Source of the DNA: Labrys monachus
GTDB taxonomy: Bacteria; Pseudomonadota; Alphaproteobacteria; Rhizobiales; Labraceae
NCBI RefSeq assembly: GCF_030814655.1
Contig: NZ_JAUSVK010000001.1
Coordinates: 2,189,501-2,253,500, forward strand
Direction: 5' to 3'
Length of the DNA stretch: 64,000 nucleotides
This document shows positions 52,193-60,899 of this stretch, one piece after another. Positions within the stretch are counted from its first letter, which is position 1. The number at the start of each line of letters is the position of its first letter. The notes beneath the pieces are model-generated. The model ran no database searches, was not told where the DNA came from, and was given only the letters and a program-made list of their open reading frames with translations. Position numbers and translations under genes: made by a program.

Positions 52193-53569
52193 TTACAGAT
52201 AGGTCTGGTATTCGAGGTCCGAGATGCGCCGCTCGAATTCGGCGCATTCCAATTCCTTCATAATGGCGTAGATGCGCGAAAAGCGCGCGCCGAAATTGCG
52301 GGCATTGAACGCCGATCCGCGAAACCGTTCAACCGCCTCGCGCATGGTGGCGGGAAGCGTCGGCGCATCGGCGCCGCGGGCGAGGTCGTAGGCGTTGCCG
52401 CTCACGGGTTCGGGGGCGGGAAGGCACTGGCGGATGCCGTCCTCCATCGCGGCGAGGATGGCCGCGAGCACGAGATAGGGGTTGGCGTCGGCGCCGGCGA
52501 TGCGATGCTCCACCCGCCGGGCCGCCGGCCCGCCATTGGGGATGCGCACCGCCACCGAACGGTTGTCCCAGCCCCAGCTCGGCGACACCGGCGCATAGGA
52601 CCCGGGCATCAGCCGGCGAAAGCCGTTATAGCTGGAGACGAACATCAGCGCGGTGTCCGGCATATGCGCGAGCAGGCCTCCCACCGCCCGGCGCAGCAGG
52701 ACCTCGCCCGTCTCGCCGTCCGCGAACGCGTTGGCGCCGGCCGCGTCGAGGAGGCTGGCATGGACATGCATGCCCGAGCCGGCGCAGTCGAGATAGGGCT
52801 TGGGCATGAAGCTCGCGCGCAAGCCGTGCTTGCGGGCGACGCCGCGGATCAGCCGCCGCAGCAGGACGGCGTCGTCCGCCGCCGCCATCGCGTCGCCGCG
52901 ATGGTGGAGATTGATCTCGAACTGCCCGGGCGCGGCCTCCGATATCACCGAATCGGCCGGCAGCCCCTGGATCTGGGCGGCGGTCCGCATGTCCTGGATC
53001 ACGGCGGCGAGGTCGTCGAGGTCCGAGATGGAATACATGTTCTGCGGCGCCGGACCCTCGGCGCGATGGAAGACGGTGCGCGGCGCGCCGCCCGGCGCGG
53101 CGTCGGGCCGCAGCAGGTAAAATTCGAGCTCGAAGGCGACGACCGGCCGCAGGCCCAGCTCGGCGAAGCGGTCGACCGCCGACTGCAGGATATGGCGCGG
53201 ATTGAGCATCCAGGGCCGTCCGTCCGCCAGGTCCATCGACAGCAGGGCCTGCATCGTCGGCCGCGCCGCCCAGGGCACCGGCTTCAGCGTGCCGGGGACC
53301 GGCCGGCACAGGCCGTCCTTGTCGCCCGTCTCGATATGGATGCCGGTTTCCTCCACCTCGCGGCCCCAGACGTCGAGCCCGAACATCGACAGCGGCATGG
53401 CGACGCCGTCCTTGCCGATCTTGTCGAGGGCCGAGCCGGGAAGCCATTTGCCGCGCAGGATGGCGTTGGTGTCGGGCAGGAGGACCTCGATCGTGTCGAG
53501 GGGCGGCGGGCGGGAGGCTGCCGCCTCGTCCCCGGCGACGTCGCTGACGCCGAGCGTCTGAAAACCCAT
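52193..53569 (-). CDS. Glutamine synthetase family protein, gamma-glutamylputrescine synthetase-like
   Basis: A 458-residue type I glutamine-synthetase-fold ligase. Marks: LLPDTNAILRGKWLP, VAFELEFYLLRPDA (first Glu of the metal site), SEAAPGQFEINLHH, FMPKPYLDCAGSGMHVHASL, VEHRIAGADANPYLVLAAIL. The PuuA group ligates glutamate to putrescine or other amines, the first step of polyamine catabolism, rather than to ammonia. Start ATG 53569 fits; the long in-frame extension upstream is spurious. It lies upstream of the PotF-like gene on the same strand and divergent from a GntR regulator, all consistent with a polyamine locus. Confidence 0.87.
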   Translation of the reverse strand: MGFQTLGVSDVAGDEAAASRPPPLDTIEVLLPDTNAILRGKWLPGSALDKIGKDGVAMPLSMFGLDVWGREVEETGIHIETGDKDGLCRPVPGTLKPVPWAARPTMQALLSMDLADGRPWMLNPRHILQSAVDRFAELGLRPVVAFELEFYLLRPDAAPGGAPRTVFHRAEGPAPQNMYSISDLDDLAAVIQDMRTAAQIQGLPADSVISEAAPGQFEINLHHRGDAMAAADDAVLLRRLIRGVARKHGLRASFMPKPYLDCAGSGMHVHASLLDAAGANAFADGETGEVLLRRAVGGLLAHMPDTALMFVSSYNGFRRLMPGSYAPVSPSWGWDNRSVAVRIPNGGPAARRVEHRIAGADANPYLVLAAILAAMEDGIRQCLPAPEPVSGNAYDLARGADAPTLPATMREAVERFRGSAFNARNFGARFSRIYAIMKELECAEFERRISDLEYQTYL

Positions 53570-53675
53570 GATGACCGGACCTGAGGGCCTGTTGAGACGA
53601 TGCCGACCGCACGCTGCGCTGCCGCCACGCGATTTCGGGCGGGGCGGCGCATCGGCGCCTTTTTCATGCCAATAA

Positions 53676-53687
53676 TTGTGATCACAA
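53676..53687. promoter_or_regulatory. GntR-type palindromic operator
   Basis: TTGTGATCACAA is a perfect 12-bp palindrome in the 147-base region between the PuuA-like gene and the divergent gntR gene. FCD-type GntR regulators bind TnGT-N-ACnA-like palindromes, so this is the probable operator for both genes. Confidence 0.7.
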
Positions 53688-53716
53688 ATCGGGGGGATGT
53701 CAAACCGGGGAAGGCG

Positions 53717-54409
53717 ATGGCGAGAGTCCTGGCGGGCACGGGGGCCGAGAAGACGGCGCAATTGCCGGACGCCCTGTATGCGCCGATGCACGATCGGGTC
53801 TATGAGGCGCTGCGCGAGGGCCTGATCGGCGGCGATTTCGTGCCCGGACGGCCGGTGACCCTGCGCGGCCTCGCCGACATGCTCGACGTCAGCCCCATGC
53901 CGGTCCGGGCGGCGGTGGCGCGGCTGGTGGCGGAAGGGGCGCTGGCGCTCACCCCGACGCGGCGCATCAGCGTGCCGGTGATGACCGCCGACCGCTTCGA
54001 AGAGCTCGTGCGGGTCCGCATCCTCCTCGAAGGCGAGGCGGCGGTGCGGGCCCTGCCGGCCGTCGACGCCGCGCGGCTGGCCGAGATACGGGCTCATGAT
54101 TCGGCGCTCGAGCGCTGCCTCGCTGAGGGCGATGCGCAGGGCTATATGCGCGCCAACCACGCCTTCCACTTCGCCATCTACCGCGCCGCGCCGTCGACGG
54201 TGCTGCTGCCCCTCGTCGAGAATCTCTGGCTGCAGTTCGGGCCCTTCATGCGCCTCGTCTATGAAGGGCTGGACATGACCGGCCTCGTCGACCAGCACGG
54301 CCGGGCGATCGGCGCCATCGAGCGGCGGGATGCGGCCGAATTGCGGGCGGCGATCGAGGCCGACATCGCCGACGGCATGTCCATCATCGGCGGCATGGCG
54401 CTGCCCTAG
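53717..54409 (+). CDS. GntR family transcriptional regulator (FCD subfamily)
   Basis: A 230-residue regulator. Winged helix: YAPMHDRVYEALREGLIGGDFVPGRPVTLRGLADMLDVSPMPVRAAVARLVAEGALALTP (about residues 21-80). The FCD ligand domain follows, with RVRILLEGEAAVRALP, ANHAFHFAIYRAAPS and LVDQHGRAIGAIERRDAAELRAAI that hold the metal-binding His residues. ATG 53717 is chosen over ATG 53666, because the latter would place the operator palindrome inside the gene. It probably represses the divergent PuuA/PotF-like genes in answer to a polyamine or acid intermediate. Confidence 0.88.
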   Translation: MARVLAGTGAEKTAQLPDALYAPMHDRVYEALREGLIGGDFVPGRPVTLRGLADMLDVSPMPVRAAVARLVAEGALALTPTRRISVPVMTADRFEELVRVRILLEGEAAVRALPAVDAARLAEIRAHDSALERCLAEGDAQGYMRANHAFHFAIYRAAPSTVLLPLVENLWLQFGPFMRLVYEGLDMTGLVDQHGRAIGAIERRDAAELRAAIEADIADGMSIIGGMALP

Positions 54410-54924
54410 GCTCGGCGATCGGCCGGCAAGGGATCTCCCGCCCGCTGCCGGGCCGCCGCCCGCGGTGCTGCAGCCGGGGCGCGCCAGGCGCGAGAGTCCC
54501 GCTTGGGACGCGGCAGACCTGCATAAAATACGCTGCGGGTCGCACGATATGATGATAAATTTATCTTTATCTTGATAAGGATAAGGGTATGTGCTGCCGC
54601 AGGCGGGGATTCGCCGTCGAGGCGACGCGTTCCGTCCGTCCCTGTCGGATCCGGATGGCGTTTGAATGGGGTGCGATCGCTGCTGCGCTGCGACGTCAAA
54701 GCAGGGCTCGGCTCTGGTGCGGATGTCATTATCGATTTCACCATCGCGCTGACTCGTGGCAAATTGGCGATGTTGACGAGTCCTCGACGCCACGCGTAGG
54801 CAGAGTAGGACGAATGTGCGGGGCGGACGGCCGGCAAGGCCGTGAAGGCATCTTCGATGTCCTCAAACTGACGCAATCTGTATGAATAGAGTAGAGCTAC
54901 TCAATCTTTAATCGGGCGAAGCGC
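54410..54924. other. 515-base intergenic stretch, no gene
   Basis: Between gntR and the hydroxylase gene. Open frames are short and conflicting. The middle holds an AT-rich cluster of GATAA boxes (54555-54587); the right end, ATAGAGTAGAGCTACTC, precedes the hydroxylase start. Confidence 0.5.
54555..54587. promoter_or_regulatory. GATAA-box palindrome cluster
   Basis: Perfect palindrome GATAAATTTATC (54555-54566), then TTATC-TT-GATAA (54568-54579) and a further GATAAGG (54581-54587): five GATAA/TTATC boxes in 33 bases, spaced 6-7 bases. They sit in an AT-rich island within GC-rich DNA. A multi-site operator for an unknown regulator is likely. Confidence 0.45.
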
Positions 54925-55476
54925 ATGAATCTGAACAGGTTTCTTTATTTCGGCGATTTCATTGCCTGCCCGCTTGCCATTGCCGGCCTGTTGCTTGCCG
55001 TTCTGGCACAGGGCGACTTGACGGCGCTCGGCATGTGGTGCCTGGCTTTCGTGGCAGGCTGCATGGCCTGGACGCTGGTCGAATATGCCGTGCATCGCTG
55101 GGTCTACCATGCCGTGCCCTATTTCGACAAAATGCACGACGCCCACCATCAGGAGCCCAAGGGCATGATCGGCGCGCCCTCGTTCTTCAGCGTCGCCCTG
55201 ATCTTCGCGATCTTCTACCTGCCCCTGTATTTTGCCAGCCACGTTTTCGCCGGCGGCTTCACCAGCGGCATCCTGCTCGGCTACACCGCCTACATGCTGG
55301 TGCATCATGCCTCGCACCACTGGGCCCTGAAGCCGGGCGGCCTGCTCTACCGGCTGCGCCTCAAGCACATGGTGCATCACTTCCGCGGCGAGGAAGGCAA
55401 TTACGGCGTCATCACCTCCTTCTGGGATCACGTCTTCGCAACCTATATCGAACCGCAGCGCCGCCGCGCATCGTAG
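54925..55476 (+). CDS. Fatty acid hydroxylase superfamily membrane protein
   Basis: A 183-residue di-iron membrane hydroxylase. The histidine boxes are clear: VEYAVHRWVYH, KMHDAHHQEPKG, LVHHASHHWALKP and LKHMVHHFRGEEGNYG. Four or more hydrophobic helices surround them. Family members hydroxylate fatty acyl chains, sterols or carotenoids using oxygen. It lies beside an exporter and opposite a lipid-like biosynthetic operon, so it could decorate the same lipid; that is inference. The ATG at 54925 opens MNLNRFLYFGDF. Confidence 0.88.
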   Translation: MNLNRFLYFGDFIACPLAIAGLLLAVLAQGDLTALGMWCLAFVAGCMAWTLVEYAVHRWVYHAVPYFDKMHDAHHQEPKGMIGAPSFFSVALIFAIFYLPLYFASHVFAGGFTSGILLGYTAYMLVHHASHHWALKPGGLLYRLRLKHMVHHFRGEEGNYGVITSFWDHVFATYIEPQRRRAS

Positions 55477-55536
55477 GCTGCCGCCGCGCCCTGCGGGGAG
55501 GCGGACGGGACGTCGGCGGTCTTCGCGGCGAGGCGG

Positions 55537-56358
55537 CTACGTCATGAACGCGAAGCGGTTGGGATCGTCCGGCTCCTCGGCCAGCGCCTTGCAATAGTCG
55601 GTGACCACGGCATGCGTCTCGCCGTCGGCGCGCATGCGCCCGCGGTCGATCCAGATCACGCGGTCGCACAGGTCGACGACCTGGTCGAGGTCGTGCGAGA
55701 CGAACAGCAGCGTGCCGCGGGCTCGGAAATCGCGGATGATGCGCTGGCAGCGCTGGCGGAAGGCATCGTCGCCGACGGCGAGCGCCTCGTCGACGATGAG
55801 CACGTCGCCGTCCGCATGGGCGCAGATCGCGAAGGCGAGGCGGGCGCCCATGCCGCTCGAATAGAGTTTCACCGGCTGCTCGAAGAAGTCGCCGAGGCCG
55901 CAGAGGTCGCGGATCGCATCGAGCCGTTCGCTCACCTGCGCCCGCCTGAGGCCGAGGATGGCGCCGGAGAGATAGGCGTTCTCCCGTCCGGTGAGGTCGT
56001 AGTCGAAGGCGGCGCCGAGGGCGAGCACCGGGGCGATGCGGCCCTTGACCGTGAGCGAGCCGACCGTCGGCGCGGTGATGCCGCACAGGATCTGCAGCAG
56101 CGTCGACTTGCCGGAGCCGTTGCGCCCGACGATGCCGACCGCATCGCCCTTGCGGATGGAGAAGCCGATATCCCGCAGCGCCCAATATTCGTCGTAATAG
56201 CGCTTGCGGCCGCCGAACAGCACCTGCTTCACCTGATCGATCGGCCGGCGGTAGAACTGGTAGGCCTTGCCGAGGCCGCGGCATTCGATCGCGATCCCGG
56301 CCTCGGGCGCGCCCTCTGCCGGGGCCCCGGCCGGCGCAAGGTCAGATGATGTCGACAA
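55537..56358 (-). CDS. ABC transporter ATP-binding protein, polysaccharide exporter (Wzt/KpsT type)
   Basis: A 273-residue ATPase. Walker A GRNGSGKST follows DIGFSIRKGDAVGIV; the signature is LYSSGMGARLAFA and Walker B is VLIVDEALAVGD, with H-loop LFVSHDLDQV. The early string QFYRRPIDQVKQVLFGGRKRYYDEYWAL is typical of O-antigen/capsule exporters. I find no ATG in the right place; TTG 56358 has a GAAAGAAGG site at 6 bases and overlaps the permease end by 17 bases. It lacks the long C-terminal carbohydrate-binding domain of some Wzt proteins, so export probably needs no chain-end recognition here. Confidence 0.87.
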   Translation of the reverse strand: MSTSSDLAPAGAPAEGAPEAGIAIECRGLGKAYQFYRRPIDQVKQVLFGGRKRYYDEYWALRDIGFSIRKGDAVGIVGRNGSGKSTLLQILCGITAPTVGSLTVKGRIAPVLALGAAFDYDLTGRENAYLSGAILGLRRAQVSERLDAIRDLCGLGDFFEQPVKLYSSGMGARLAFAICAHADGDVLIVDEALAVGDDAFRQRCQRIIRDFRARGTLLFVSHDLDQVVDLCDRVIWIDRGRMRADGETHAVVTDYCKALAEEPDDPNRFAFMT

Positions 56359-57139
56359 GGATGGCCTTCTTTCGCATGAACAGGGTGCGGCCCCCATAGA
56401 AGAGCACTAGCGAAACGGCGAGGCTGGCGGCGTAGAGCAGGCCGTCCGGCCATTCCCCGCGCAGGATGATGGCGCGCATCATCTCGATGATGCCGGTCAG
56501 CGGGTTGCAATAGAGCGCGAAGCGCCAGCCCGCCGGCACGTTCGCCGCTTCGTAGAAGACCGGCGTGGCGAACATCGCCACCGGAATGATCGAGATGATC
56601 AGATGGTTGAGGTCGCCGGTCAAGGCGCCGATGGTCGAGAGCAGCCAGACGATGCCGAGCAAGGTGAGGCAGAGCGGGAGCAGGACGAAGGGCAGGGCGA
56701 GCCATGACCAGTGGATCGACTGGTTGATCAGCACGTGCCCGACCAGCAGCACCGCCAGCGCGATCAGCATGTAGACGCCGCCGCGGGCCACCGCGATCCA
56801 GGCCAGCACCTGCGGCGGAAAGATCGAGCGGCGGATGATGTGCTTGTGCTCGGCCAGCAGCAGCGGGGAGCGATAGGCGATCTCGGAGAAATAATTGAAC
56901 ACCACCAGCCCGACGAAGATCGAGAAGGCGTAGCCGAAGCGGCCGGTGTCCTGGCGCGCGGCATCGATCTTCAAGGCGCCGGAGAACACCAGCGTATAGA
57001 CCGAGAGCATCGCCAGGGGCGCGAGGATGGCCCATGCCCATCCGAAGACGGAGCCGCGGAAGCGCACCTGCAACTCCCGCGTGAGAATGGCGCGGAACAA
57101 TTCTCGTTGGCGCCAGATGTCGAGGAAGGGCTGCAGCAA
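56342..57139 (-). CDS. ABC-2 type polysaccharide export permease (Wzm/KpsM type)
   Basis: A 265-residue inner-membrane permease. It begins LQPFLDIWRQRELFRAILTRELQVRFRGSVFGWAWAILAPLAML, typical of Wzm. Six hydrophobic helices and FNYFSEIAYRSPLLLAEHKHIIRRSIFPPQVLAW follow. NPLTGIIEMMRAIILRGEWPD near the end is also a family string. The start appears to be TTG 57139. With the ATPase below it, it would flip or export a lipid-linked glycan. It is divergent from the acyl-carrier/ketosynthase operon, a possible source of its cargo. Confidence 0.87.
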   Translation of the reverse strand: MLQPFLDIWRQRELFRAILTRELQVRFRGSVFGWAWAILAPLAMLSVYTLVFSGALKIDAARQDTGRFGYAFSIFVGLVVFNYFSEIAYRSPLLLAEHKHIIRRSIFPPQVLAWIAVARGGVYMLIALAVLLVGHVLINQSIHWSWLALPFVLLPLCLTLLGIVWLLSTIGALTGDLNHLIISIIPVAMFATPVFYEAANVPAGWRFALYCNPLTGIIEMMRAIILRGEWPDGLLYAASLAVSLVLFYGGRTLFMRKKAILVDII

Positions 57140-57383
57140 GGGCTTTTTCCGGACGGGGAGCAGGAGGCATAGCCAAAGGCACCCGCTCCAACAAGGGGCA
57201 TGGCGCGCCGGAGGTCGCGGTCTCGGTCACAGGAGCCGGGCCGGCCGACTATCGGGCCGGCGTTTCGGATTCCCCGCCGCGGCCGGACGCGCCGGCTTGC
57301 CGCGAAGCGATATTCGCGCCGGATTGTCCTTGCGCTCGCCCCATTCGGCGCTAGACGTCATGCGCTTCACCCCTGGAAGGCCC

Positions 57384-58538
57384 ATGCCGGTCACCATCCG
57401 TCCCGTCACGACCAAGCGCGACCTGGCGCGTTTCCTTGCCCTGCCGCGCCGGCTCTATGCCGGCGAACCGCATTTCGTCCCGCCGCTGGACCATGACCGG
57501 GCGCAATTGATCGCGCCGGCCAAGAGCGCCTTCTGGACCCATGGCGAGGCGGCCTACTGGATCGCCTCGGACGCGGCGGGTCGGGACGTGGGGCGGATCT
57601 CGGCGCAGATCGACCATCTTGCCACCGGGCCGCAGCATGAGGGCATGGGCTTCTTCGGCTGCCTCGATGCGATCGACGACGCGGACGTGGTGGCGCGTCT
57701 CCTCGACAGCGCGCGCGCCTGGCTGGCCGAGCGCGGCCGGACGGCGATGCGCGGGCCGTTCACCCTGTCGATCAACGCCGAATCCGGCCTGCTGATCGAG
57801 GGCTTCGCCGCACCGCCCATGGTGCTGATGCCCTGGCATCCTCCCTATCTGCGGGCGCATCTGGAAGCGGCCGGCGCCCGGCTCGCCAAGGTGTTGAAGT
57901 CCTACGCCTTCGACCGGCGCCGCAGCGACTTGGCCGAACGGCTGCAGCAGCTCGGCATGGAGCGCCGCCGCCGGGGCCTCGACATCCGGACGATGCGCAT
58001 GGACCGCCTGGCCGAGGACGCCGAACGGGGACGGCTGCTGTTCAACGGATCCTGGGCGGCGAATTGGGGCTTCGTGCCGGTATCGCAGGCCGAGATGGCG
58101 GCGATGATCAAGGCCTTCCGCCCGCTGCTCAAGCCGGAATACGGCGTGTTCGTCGAGAAGCGGGGGGAACTCGTCGGCTTCGCGCTGTTCCTGCCCAACG
58201 TCTTCGAGATCGCCGGCGATCTCGGCGGCGCGCCGTCGCCTCTGGGCTGGCTGAAACTCGGCTGGCGGGGGCTGACGCGGCGCTTCACCGGCGGGCGGGC
58301 GGTGCTGTTCGGCGTCGCCTCGCACATGGTCGGTTCGGTCTCCGGCGCGGGCGTCGCACTGGTCCTCGTCGACGAATTGATGCGCCGTGCGGCCGTGACC
58401 GGTGTGCAAGACCTGGAATGCGGTTGGATTCTTGATGACAACTATGCCATGACGAATGTCGTTGAATGGCTCGGGGCCCAGTCGACGCGCCGCTTCGGCG
58501 TGTTCGAAGCATCGACACGGTCCCCTCGCGCAGAGTGA
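57384..58538 (+). CDS. GNAT-like acetyltransferase-fold protein
   Basis: A 384-residue product. It begins VTIRPVTTKRDLARFLALPRRLYAGEPHFVPPLDHDRAQLI, then GRISAQIDHLATGPQHEGMGFFGCLDAIDDADVVARLLDSARAWLAERG, a strand-helix pattern of N-acyltransferase folds. The second half, with ERGRLLFNGSWAANWGFVPVSQAEMAAMIKAFRP and LECGWILDDNYAMTNVVEWLGA, looks like a second GNAT lobe. Relatives are large and uncharacterised, often near lipid genes. ATG 57384 has GGAAGG in front; ATG 57360 is possible. It opens the operon that goes on with the acyl carrier protein 22 bases later. Confidence 0.72.
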   Translation: MPVTIRPVTTKRDLARFLALPRRLYAGEPHFVPPLDHDRAQLIAPAKSAFWTHGEAAYWIASDAAGRDVGRISAQIDHLATGPQHEGMGFFGCLDAIDDADVVARLLDSARAWLAERGRTAMRGPFTLSINAESGLLIEGFAAPPMVLMPWHPPYLRAHLEAAGARLAKVLKSYAFDRRRSDLAERLQQLGMERRRRGLDIRTMRMDRLAEDAERGRLLFNGSWAANWGFVPVSQAEMAAMIKAFRPLLKPEYGVFVEKRGELVGFALFLPNVFEIAGDLGGAPSPLGWLKLGWRGLTRRFTGGRAVLFGVASHMVGSVSGAGVALVLVDELMRRAAVTGVQDLECGWILDDNYAMTNVVEWLGAQSTRRFGVFEASTRSPRAE

Positions 58539-58560
58539 GCCGCTGTGCCCTGGGAAAAAG

Positions 58561-58845
58561 ATGTCGACTGAAACCAAAGAAAATATCCTGTCCGATCCGC
58601 AGCGCGTCTACGACCAGGTCGTCGACCTGATCGTGACCGAAGGCATGGTCGATCGCGACAAGGTCACGCCGGAGGCGACCTTCGACACCCTTGGTCTCAA
58701 ATCGATCGATATCGTGATGATCCTCACGGCCGTCGAGGAGAAGTTCGACGTCTATATTCCGATGGACGGATCGATCGCCGAAGCCCGGGATCTGAAATCC
58801 TTCATCGACGGCGTGCTTCAGCGTATCGCCAGCGAAAAGAATTGA
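58561..58845 (+). CDS. Acyl carrier protein
   Basis: A 94-residue carrier. The phosphopantetheine site is TFDTLGLKSIDIVMIL, with Ser48; the usual DSL reads KSI. Helix I RVYDQVVDLIVTEGMV and helix III DLKSFIDGVLQRIA are clear. It carries growing acyl chains on the thioester arm for the adjacent ketosynthase and dehydratases. The non-DSL motif marks it as a specialised carrier, not the housekeeping AcpP. Its stop overlaps the region of the ketosynthase GTG (TGATGTG). Confidence 0.9.
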   Translation: MSTETKENILSDPQRVYDQVVDLIVTEGMVDRDKVTPEATFDTLGLKSIDIVMILTAVEEKFDVYIPMDGSIAEARDLKSFIDGVLQRIASEKN

Positions 58846-58846
58846 T

Positions 58847-60058
58847 GTGACGAGGCCTCGCGTCTTCATCACGGGGGCTGGCGCCGCCACGGCGGCCGGC
58901 ATCGGCGTCGCCCCCTTGTGGGAGGCCGCGCGCGAAGGGCGCAGCGCGGTCGGCCCGCTCGAGCTCGCGCGGCCGCTGCGCAGCAATATCCGCATCGGGG
59001 CACAGATACGGGGCTTCGATCCCGCCGCTCATATCGAGAGCGGCGTGCTGGCATTCTGCGATCGCTTCACCCAGTTCGCCGTCGTCGCGGGCGACGAGGC
59101 GCTGGCCCAGGCGGGGCTGGCGCGCGGCGAGCGGCTCGGCCCGCGCACCGCCACCATCGTCGGCACCGGCATCGGCGGGGCGGACACCATCGAGCTCGGC
59201 ATGCACAATGCCTATGTCACCGGCCAGCGGGTCGACCCCTGGAGCGTGCCGCGCCTGATGCCGAACGGCGCCGCCTCGCAGCTGAGCGCGCGCTACGGCG
59301 CGCAGGGCCCGTCCTTCGCGGTGGCGAGCGCCTGCGCTTCGGGAACGCAGGCCATCGGCCTCGGCGCCCATTTCATCCGCGCCGGCCTCGTCGACCGCGC
59401 CATCGTCGGCGGAGCGGAAGCCTGCATCACCGCGTCGGGCATGAAGGGCTGGGAGGCGCTGCGCGTGCTGTCGCCGGATTTCTGCCGGCCCTTTTCCAAG
59501 GACCGCAACGGCATGGTGCTCGGTGAGGGCGCCGGCATCTTCGTGCTGGAGAGCGAGGAAGCGGCGCGCCGGCGGGGGGCCGAGCCGCTCGCCGAACTCT
59601 GCGGTTACGGGACGTCGAGCGATGCCGCCGACATCGTGCGGCCGGACGCCTCGGGCGCCGCCTCGGCCATGAGCCAGGCGCTGGACGATGCCGGCCTGCC
59701 CCCCGGCGCGATCGGCTACGTCAACGCCCATGGCACGGGTACGCTCGCCAATGACGCGGCCGAGGCCGCCGCGCTGCATCGCGTCTTCGGGGAAGGGCTG
59801 CGGCGTCTGCCGGTTTCCTCCACCAAGCCCATCCACGGCCACGGGCTGGGCGCCGGCGGGGCGATCGAGCTGGCGGTCACCCTGATGGCGCTGAGGGCGG
59901 GCATTGCGCCGCCGACCGCCAACTGGACCACGCCGGATCCGAAATGCGACCTCGACTGCGTGCCCGGCCAGGCGCGAGAGGTGGCGATGCGCTACGCCAT
60001 GTCCAACTCCTTCGCCTTCGGCGGCATCAACGCCGTCCTGGTGCTCGGGCAGCCATGA
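58847..60058 (+). CDS. Beta-ketoacyl-ACP synthase (FabF/KAS II type)
   Basis: A 403-residue condensing enzyme. The triad Cys163-His295-His332 is in VASACASGTQAIG, YVNAHGTGTLANDAAEA and THE TKPIHGHGLGAGGA string. The N-terminal VFITGAGAATAAGIGVAPLW and C-terminal NSFAFGGINAVLVLG are typical. It elongates acyl chains on the nearby carrier protein by decarboxylative condensation with malonyl-ACP. Start GTG 58847 is one base after the carrier stop. All catalytic residues are present, so it is not a chain-length-factor-like partner. Confidence 0.92.
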   Translation: MTRPRVFITGAGAATAAGIGVAPLWEAAREGRSAVGPLELARPLRSNIRIGAQIRGFDPAAHIESGVLAFCDRFTQFAVVAGDEALAQAGLARGERLGPRTATIVGTGIGGADTIELGMHNAYVTGQRVDPWSVPRLMPNGAASQLSARYGAQGPSFAVASACASGTQAIGLGAHFIRAGLVDRAIVGGAEACITASGMKGWEALRVLSPDFCRPFSKDRNGMVLGEGAGIFVLESEEAARRRGAEPLAELCGYGTSSDAADIVRPDASGAASAMSQALDDAGLPPGAIGYVNAHGTGTLANDAAEAAALHRVFGEGLRRLPVSSTKPIHGHGLGAGGAIELAVTLMALRAGIAPPTANWTTPDPKCDLDCVPGQAREVAMRYAMSNSFAFGGINAVLVLGQP

Positions 60059-60501
60059 GCGCGGCCTCCGGACAGGCGGCGCCGGGGCCGGCATGGCCGC
60101 CGCTGCGGATCGGCCCGATCGCCGCGCGCATCGAGGCCGAGGAGGTGCGCCGCTACCGGGAGGCGACGGCCTGCGACGGCCTGCCGCCCGAAGAGGCCAC
60201 TCCCGAGGCGGTGCCGGCGACCTTCCCCGCCATCTGGCTGTGGCATCCGGCGGCCCGCGCCGCCATGGCCGACCTCGCCGGCGACGCCCATCGCGTGCCC
60301 GTCCTGATCGCGCAGCGCTTCGAATATCGTCGTCTTCTGCGCATCGGGGAGGACATCCGCTTCGTCATCCTGCGCCGCGCCGCGCCGGCAAGGCCGGAGG
60401 ACGTGCAGATCGAGGCCCATATCGAAACGCCGGACGGCGATGTCGTCGCGACATTCGGCGCGACCTATCGCCTGTTCGACCTCCGGCCCGAGGCGTCATG
60501 A
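60055..60501 (+). CDS. MaoC-like hot-dog dehydratase, first of a pair
   Basis: A 148-residue product. It reads as the N-terminal-type half of a MaoC/hydroxyacyl dehydratase: IGPIAARIEAEEVRRYREATACDGLPPEEATPEAVPATFPAIWLWHPAARAAM, then PVLIAQRFEYRRLLRIGEDIRFVI and ETPDGDVVATFGATYRLFD. The catalytic Asp/His pair is not evident here, as in HadA/C-type subunits that work with a catalytic partner. Its ATG overlaps the ketosynthase stop (ATGA). It is probably the non-catalytic partner of the next gene product. Confidence 0.78.
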   Translation: MSAASGQAAPGPAWPPLRIGPIAARIEAEEVRRYREATACDGLPPEEATPEAVPATFPAIWLWHPAARAAMADLAGDAHRVPVLIAQRFEYRRLLRIGEDIRFVILRRAAPARPEDVQIEAHIETPDGDVVATFGATYRLFDLRPEAS

Positions 60502-60899
60502 CCGTGTCCCTGCCGCCCCTGACCGTCGGGCCGATCACCCGGGCGCAGGTGGAAGCCTTCGCCGCGGTTTCGGGCGACGGCAATCCCCTGCATGTCAATC
60601 CGGCGCTGGCCGGCAAGGTGGGGCTCGACGCGGTTCCCGTGCACGGCATGCTGCTCGTCGCCTTCCTGCACGACGCGGCACGGCACTACCGGCCGAAAGG
60701 CACGATCACCGGCCTGGCGACGCGGTTCATGGCGCCGGTTCCGGTCGGGGAGAGGCTCGAGATCAGCGGCCGCGTGGTGAAGGCCGCCGGCCGGCGCGAT
60801 CCCCTCGTCATGCGCCTGTTCGTCAGCATCGCCGGCGGGGCGCTCGCCTGCATCGCGGAGGCCACCCTGTCGCCGCCCGCCGAGGGCTGGCCGGCATGA
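60498..60899 (+). CDS. MaoC-like (R)-hydroxyacyl dehydratase, catalytic partner
   Basis: A 133-residue MaoC-type hydratase/dehydratase. The hydratase-2 motif is visible as FAAVSGDGNPLHVNPALAGKVGLDAVPVHGMLL, with the catalytic Asp and His (SGDxNPxH). LATRFMAPVPVGERLEISGRVVK follows. It removes water from 3-hydroxyacyl-ACP. ATG 60498 overlaps the previous stop by 4 bases, so the two dehydratase genes are coupled and probably make a heterodimer like mycobacterial HadAB. Confidence 0.87.
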   Translation: MTVSLPPLTVGPITRAQVEAFAAVSGDGNPLHVNPALAGKVGLDAVPVHGMLLVAFLHDAARHYRPKGTITGLATRFMAPVPVGERLEISGRVVKAAGRRDPLVMRLFVSIAGGALACIAEATLSPPAEGWPA

